Assembly (NCBI GenBank): GCA_037039925.1
Contig: JAXRKP010000433.1
Coordinates: forward strand, 192,501 to 256,500
Origin: Doris montereyensis
Taxonomy: Eukaryota; Mollusca; Gastropoda; Nudibranchia; Dorididae
Length of the DNA: 64,000 nt
Reading direction: 5' to 3'
Shown: piece after piece, positions 59,645 through 64,000 of the stretch
How positions within the stretch are numbered: position 1 is the stretch's first letter
Layout of the letters: every line of letters begins with the position of its first letter
The notes under the pieces: generated by a model
What the model was told of the DNA's origin: nothing
The model's database searches: none
What the model saw: the letters and a program-made list of their open reading frames with translations, nothing else
Made by a program: the position numbers and the translations under genes

Positions 59645-59805
59645 TGAAATTTACCCCCCCTTCCCCCCCCGCCCCGCCATTTGCGGTGATTTGATGGGAG
59701 AATTAGAGGAAACAGCAAGATGAAAGGATAAGTAAAAATTAACGCCAAAAAATGAAAATAAAAGGAAAGACATCGGACCTACCAGCAGGGCCCGCCAACC
59801 GCCCA
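59645..59805 (-). repeat. Family D repeat
   Basis: AATTGAAATTTACCCCCCCT to CAGGGCCCGCCAACCGCCCA. It ends beside the perfect palindrome at 59811. Confidence 0.58.
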
Positions 59806-59810
59806 CACTG

Positions 59811-59876
59811 TTAATTTCCAGCCAATTATTGTCTGATTGCCCACACGCAATCAGACAATAATTGGCTGGAAATTAA
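59811..59876. repeat. Perfect 30-bp inverted repeat with 6-base loop
   Basis: Arms 59811-59840 and 59847-59876 are exact reverse complements, beginning TTAATTTCCAGCCAATTA. The loop region GCCCACAC (59839-59846) also occurs immediately left of the hairpin (59801-59808). It could extrude as a cruciform. Confidence 0.9.
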
Positions 59877-59879
59877 ACC

Positions 59880-60284
59880 CATTTGTTAAGCACCATCTTA
59901 TCCTCAGTCGTTTATCTACACCCATCGTACTGATAACTTACTAATAAGTCTTACATAGATTAGATGGTCTATGTCACACACACATTGTTCACATTATCAC
60001 TAGAACAAAAAACAACAAAGCCTGGCTACTCCTCTTTATCTTCATTCCCGATACTGAACTTTAACAAAACCACTACCATACTAGGGTTCATTGGGGCACT
60101 TGAGGAAAGCTGCATTAAATTTAATCCATACGGTGAAGGCTGCAAAGATAGTGTGTAAGCATAATCAATAAGTATTAACAAATTACTCGGAAGCAAGTTC
60201 CGTTTTGTACTCGTATTATATTGGAAAGACGACCCACATACGGTACATGAATACGGACATGAAATAAACACATAATTATTATTG
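59880..60284. other. Intergenic sequence, nothing recognised
   Basis: No repeat or coding signal that I can support between the palindrome and the family E repeat. Confidence 0.45.
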
Positions 60285-60500
60285 AAGCTCCGTTGGTCAA
60301 GGAGCGCAGTGGACTTGGTTGGTAGTACGCTCTTTTTTCAAGGCAACGCCTACACAGAGATCGCGGGTACTATTATTCTGTCTGGTGCCCAGCGGTTTAC
60401 TTTCTTCTATGGCTATTCATTCCTATGCATCTGTCTCGTCTTTGGTCTTACGGGGCTTCAATGTAGTATGTTCATTTCAAGTTCATGTCCGTATTCATCA
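60285..60500 (+). repeat. SINE-like repeat, family E
   Basis: Shares ATCTGTCTCGTCTTTG, GGGGCTTCAATGTAGT and TCATTTCAAGTTCATG with 30690-30790 and, reversed, with 25655-25860. The left part TTGGTCAAGGAGCGCAGTGG may be a decayed tRNA-like head. Confidence 0.4.
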
Positions 60501-60553
60501 CTTTCGACATGTCCCTTGCCTCACTGATTGTCTTGACCAATATGTAGAGAAAA

Positions 60554-60852
<299 letters not shown>

Positions 60853-61040
60853 TTCCCCCACACTACATTATTATGCATTGTGAAAGATGGTAGGAAGGGC
60901 CGTAGTTCAATAATCACAGGTTCAGGGAATTCGTCATATGATGTTAACTGAGCTATTATGATGATACATTATGATTATTATTCTACCGACTTGTCGGCAC
61001 GGGACTGAAGTTCTCGGAAAGAATAAACGTTGCGGCCCAC

Positions 61041-61362
61041 GAAACAGCAAGCTTCTCAGAAAGGGCACGAGAGTGATGCTGACACCAACTTTAATCGACC
61101 TGCGAAATGTCTTAGGCATTCATCGATTATTATTTTGTTTTGGATCGAAACAGCAAGTTTCTCAGAAAGGGCACGAGAGTGATACTGACACCAACTTTAA
61201 TCGACCTGCGAAATGTCTTAGGCATTCATCGATTATTATTTTGTTTTTGGATCGAAACAGCAAGTTTCTCAGAAAGGGCACGAGAGTGATACTGACACCA
61301 ACTTTAATCGACCTGCGAAATGTCTTAGGTATTCATCGATTATTATTTTGTTTTGGATGGGG
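61041..61362. repeat. Three-copy 107-bp tandem repeat
   Basis: Units start GAAACAGCAAG at 61041, 61147 and 61254 and include CTCAGAAAGGGCACGAGAGT and CGACCTGCGAAATGTCTTAG; nearly identical. Confidence 0.93.
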
Positions 61363-61639
61363 CGGGGTATCTTAAAAAGTATCTGTTGGGTCCCAAATAA
61401 TCTATCCATATTATCTTGAGGTGGGACAGGGCTAAGGTTCTTAACAATAAGATTGATGACTTAATTCAAATTCAAGGAACAAATTCTTTTTCGGTACTTT
61501 GTTTAATTTTCCTTTAGATTTAGAGTATTTTACTACCTGTATGTCTGACCGTCCGTCTGTCTATATTTTTATATTTCAACCCCTTCTACTTGCTCTTAGA
61601 ATCACAAAAAGGGGTTGGACAGAGAGGAGACATAATTAT

Positions 61640-64000
61640 TCGTTCTTTCTTTCTTTATCAGTTCCCATTCTACCTTTCGGTGTACGGGTTCAGGTGCCCG
61701 AGATGATCTTTCTCCAGGATGCCCTGTCCTGGCATTTTCTGTTTCCTTCCAACGCGAGGTCTACCTTTTGGTCTTTTACATTGGGCTTTAGCACTGTATA
61801 CTAATTTAGCGATTCTATTATCATCCATTCTGATTACATGCCCAAACCATCTCAATTGATTTGTTTCTGTCTTAGTTTTTATGCCATAAGTTTTGGTTTG
61901 ATCTCTCTTACTGTTGTGTTCTTGATTTTGTCTCTTTTAGTTTTCCCTACTTCTCTTCTCAGATATTTCATTTCAGCTGCTTGCACTCTACTGTATTCTC
62001 CACTGTCTAAGGTCCAGGTTTCGCTGCCATAGAGGAGAGTAGGACAATAAACTGTATTGTATACTGCCATTTTGGTTTTTGTGGACAATTCTTGCTTAAA
62101 AATGCCTGTCCTAGATGGTTATATAGTGCACTTGCCTTTTTGATTCTCTGGCTGATTTCTTCTCTTAGTTTTCTCTTTGAGTTAATCATTACTCCAAGGT
62201 AATTGTAGCTTTGAACTTGTTCTATATTCTCCCTGCCCAATTTAAGATTTTGTGTTTTAACTTTCCTATTTACTATCATTGTTGCATTTACTCTCATTCC
62301 TCTTTTATTTAGTTCATTGTTTATAATATAATGTTGATATTCAACTGATGGTCACTTCCTGATTTTCCAAACAGAACTAAATCATCGGCAAATGAAAGCA
62401 TTGATACATTTACCTGGCAGTGGACAGATAGGCACCTGTACGGGGGTAGATGGTCCCACCCTCCACGAGTCTCCTGCTGCCTTGCAGGCAGGTCTTAACT
62501 GACCAAAGACTAGAGGAGTTAAACCTGAAAGAAAATAACAACCTGCTGCCATGCATGCTGGTCTTGAATGACTAAAGGCCAAGGGAGTTATCTCTGACAG
62601 AAAATAACAAGGCCTGGCAGGGGGCCTCAAGGTGGCAGCCCCTTCATATACCTAGGGTACAGTGGGCTAATCCCCTGCTTATCCAAAAATAAACAGATTC
62701 AGAGAAAAAATTAATATAATATAACCGGCTTAATCTTTCGAAGACAAACTTGGAAATGAATAAAAGAGGCATTGAAGCATAGAAATTTAACTTTTTGGAA
62801 GGAAACAGAAAATGCCAGGACAAGGCATCCTGGAGAAAGATCATCTTGGGTATCTGAATCCATACACCGAAAGGTAGAATGGGAACTGATAACAAAAGAA
62901 AGAAAGACACATTTACTGGTTTGAGCTTCCTCCACATACCTACAATCGTTTTCTTCCTTTTGAGGATGCCTTTGCGACTGAATCCATAAATGTGATTAAC
63001 AAAAGAGGACTTAGGTTACAACCCTGTTTTACTCTTATATCTACATCAAATTCTGCAGATATGTTTCCACTTTCCAGCTACTCTCACTGCACATGTTGGT
63101 TTATTGTAAAAACTTTTAATGGCTTCTATTAAATTTTGCTCTACATTGTGTTCTTTTAAGGAATGCCATAGTTCGTCCCTCCTCAGTGTCAAATGCCTTT
63201 TCTAAGTCAATAAAACATACGTGCAAGTCAATGTTTCCCTCAATAAATTTTTTCTATTATTTGTCAAATTGTAAATATGTGGTCTTATACACTTCCTCCT
63301 GGTCTAAATCCACTCTGATGCTCTTCAATCTTATCCTCTACTCTTTTCCTTAGTCTCATTTCCAGTATCCTAGCATATACTTTTCCTGGAACGCTAAGAA
63401 GTGATATCCCTCTATAGTTTGAGTATTCCATAGTTGATCCTTTCTTATATATTGGTACTACCGTTACCTTTTTCCAGTCATCTGGCACCTATTGAAGTTT
63501 GTCTGCCTCTCTCCCTTGATTTTTAATCATTTCTGGATAAACTTGATATGCTCCTGGGGCTTTTCCTAACATCACCTTTCTTATAGCTGTTTGGATTTCT
63601 TCCACTGATATATCTACATCTTCAGCTGTCTCCACTGGATTACTTGTTACTCTTAATAATCGATCTTTACTCCTTGTTTCGTGCGTTCTGGAGGGATTAT
63701 GTAATTGGTGAAAATGCTTACTCCATGTTTCCATGATTTCGCTGTATTCTTTCATAATTTCTCCTTTGGCGTTCTTAATTTGTCGCATTGGGCATGCTTT
63801 GGTCTTTCTCATGCTCTTCATTGTCCCCCAGAACAGCTTTTGATTTCCTTGATAGCTTTCTTGAAGTCTTTGTCCAAACTCTTCCCATTGTTCCTGTTTT
63901 GCTTTCTTAACTTCCTCTTTTGCGATAGTTCTTTTACTGACGTAATCTATCCTATCCTCTGGTCTCTTTGTTTGCAAGTATTTCTTCCAGGCATCCTTCT
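61640..64000 (-). mobile_element. RTE-like LINE, copy 5 (interrupted by copy 6, runs off right edge)
   Basis: Two collinear parts, 61640-62411 and 62909-64000, make one minus-strand LINE. The right part holds the RT N-terminus and linker ([55 protein letters not shown]); the left part holds the thumb and C-terminus ([31 protein letters not shown]). The 3' end has the CTTT-type tail at 61640. Frame breaks are frequent. Confidence 0.84.
62412..62908 (+). mobile_element. Internally deleted LINE derivative (copy 6) nested in copy 5
   Basis: About 497 bases holding only the tandem-repeat 5' region (62440-62640, matching 57555-57765 reversed) joined to the last 150 bases of the LINE (62755-62908) with an AAAGAAAGAAAG tail. 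It is flanked by a repeated ACATTTAC (before 62416 and after the tail at 62910), consistent with a target-site duplication. It lacks all catalytic domains, so it would need the parent LINE in trans. Confidence 0.75.

Overview
This is eukaryotic nuclear DNA: long introns with GT-AG splice sites, AT-rich background, no operons, large microsatellites, and many tRNA-derived SINEs, non-LTR retrotransposon copies and DNA-transposon remnants. The mix (RTE-like LINE, a SINE with a ...CCTTGGGAAAGACACTTAAC... core, Tigger-like and hAT-like MITEs) points to a lophotrochozoan, most likely a mollusc such as a gastropod. That species guess is inference.

One host gene dominates. A HELZ2-like gene (helicase with zinc fingers plus an RNB exoribonuclease-type domain) runs on the minus strand from a start codon near 43712 down past the left edge of the window. 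I traced 27 coding exons whose phases agree from end to end, giving about 2279 codons; the 3' part lies outside. In order it encodes a short basic and Ser-rich N-terminus, at least five CCCH-type fingers of the same C-x-[FYH]-[AP]-H...E...W form, a C2H2 finger, a beta-rich region, one complete superfamily-1 (Upf1-like) helicase core, and the start of an RNB domain. The RNB metal-binding motif looks degenerate. Eight one-base frame breaks interrupt otherwise well-preserved exons. This could be uncorrected read error or very recent decay.

Layout. 1-1168: RTE-like LINE fragment in or beyond the last intron seen. 1446-43712: HELZ2-like exons, with introns holding two more LINE copies, a different RT fragment, Tigger-like and hAT-like MITEs, five kinds of SINE or SINE-like repeat, a 33-bp minisatellite and other tandem arrays. 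43902-44625: a TIR element just upstream of the start codon. 44.6-50 kb: upstream DNA with SINEs, one orphan exon-like open block, a TTF-type zinc-finger fragment of hAT origin and a second copy of a 1.15-kb Tigger-like MITE. 50-61 kb: microsatellite-rich, repeat-on-repeat DNA, with a duplicated segment split by a 5.6-kb TIR element that itself carries a LINE. 61.6-64 kb: a minus-strand LINE interrupted by an internally deleted LINE derivative of the opposite strand.

I see no new multi-gene system. The most informative signals are the degenerate RNB motif in the HELZ2-like protein, the one-base frame breaks, several cleanly dated nested insertions with target duplications, and two unusual perfect palindromes.
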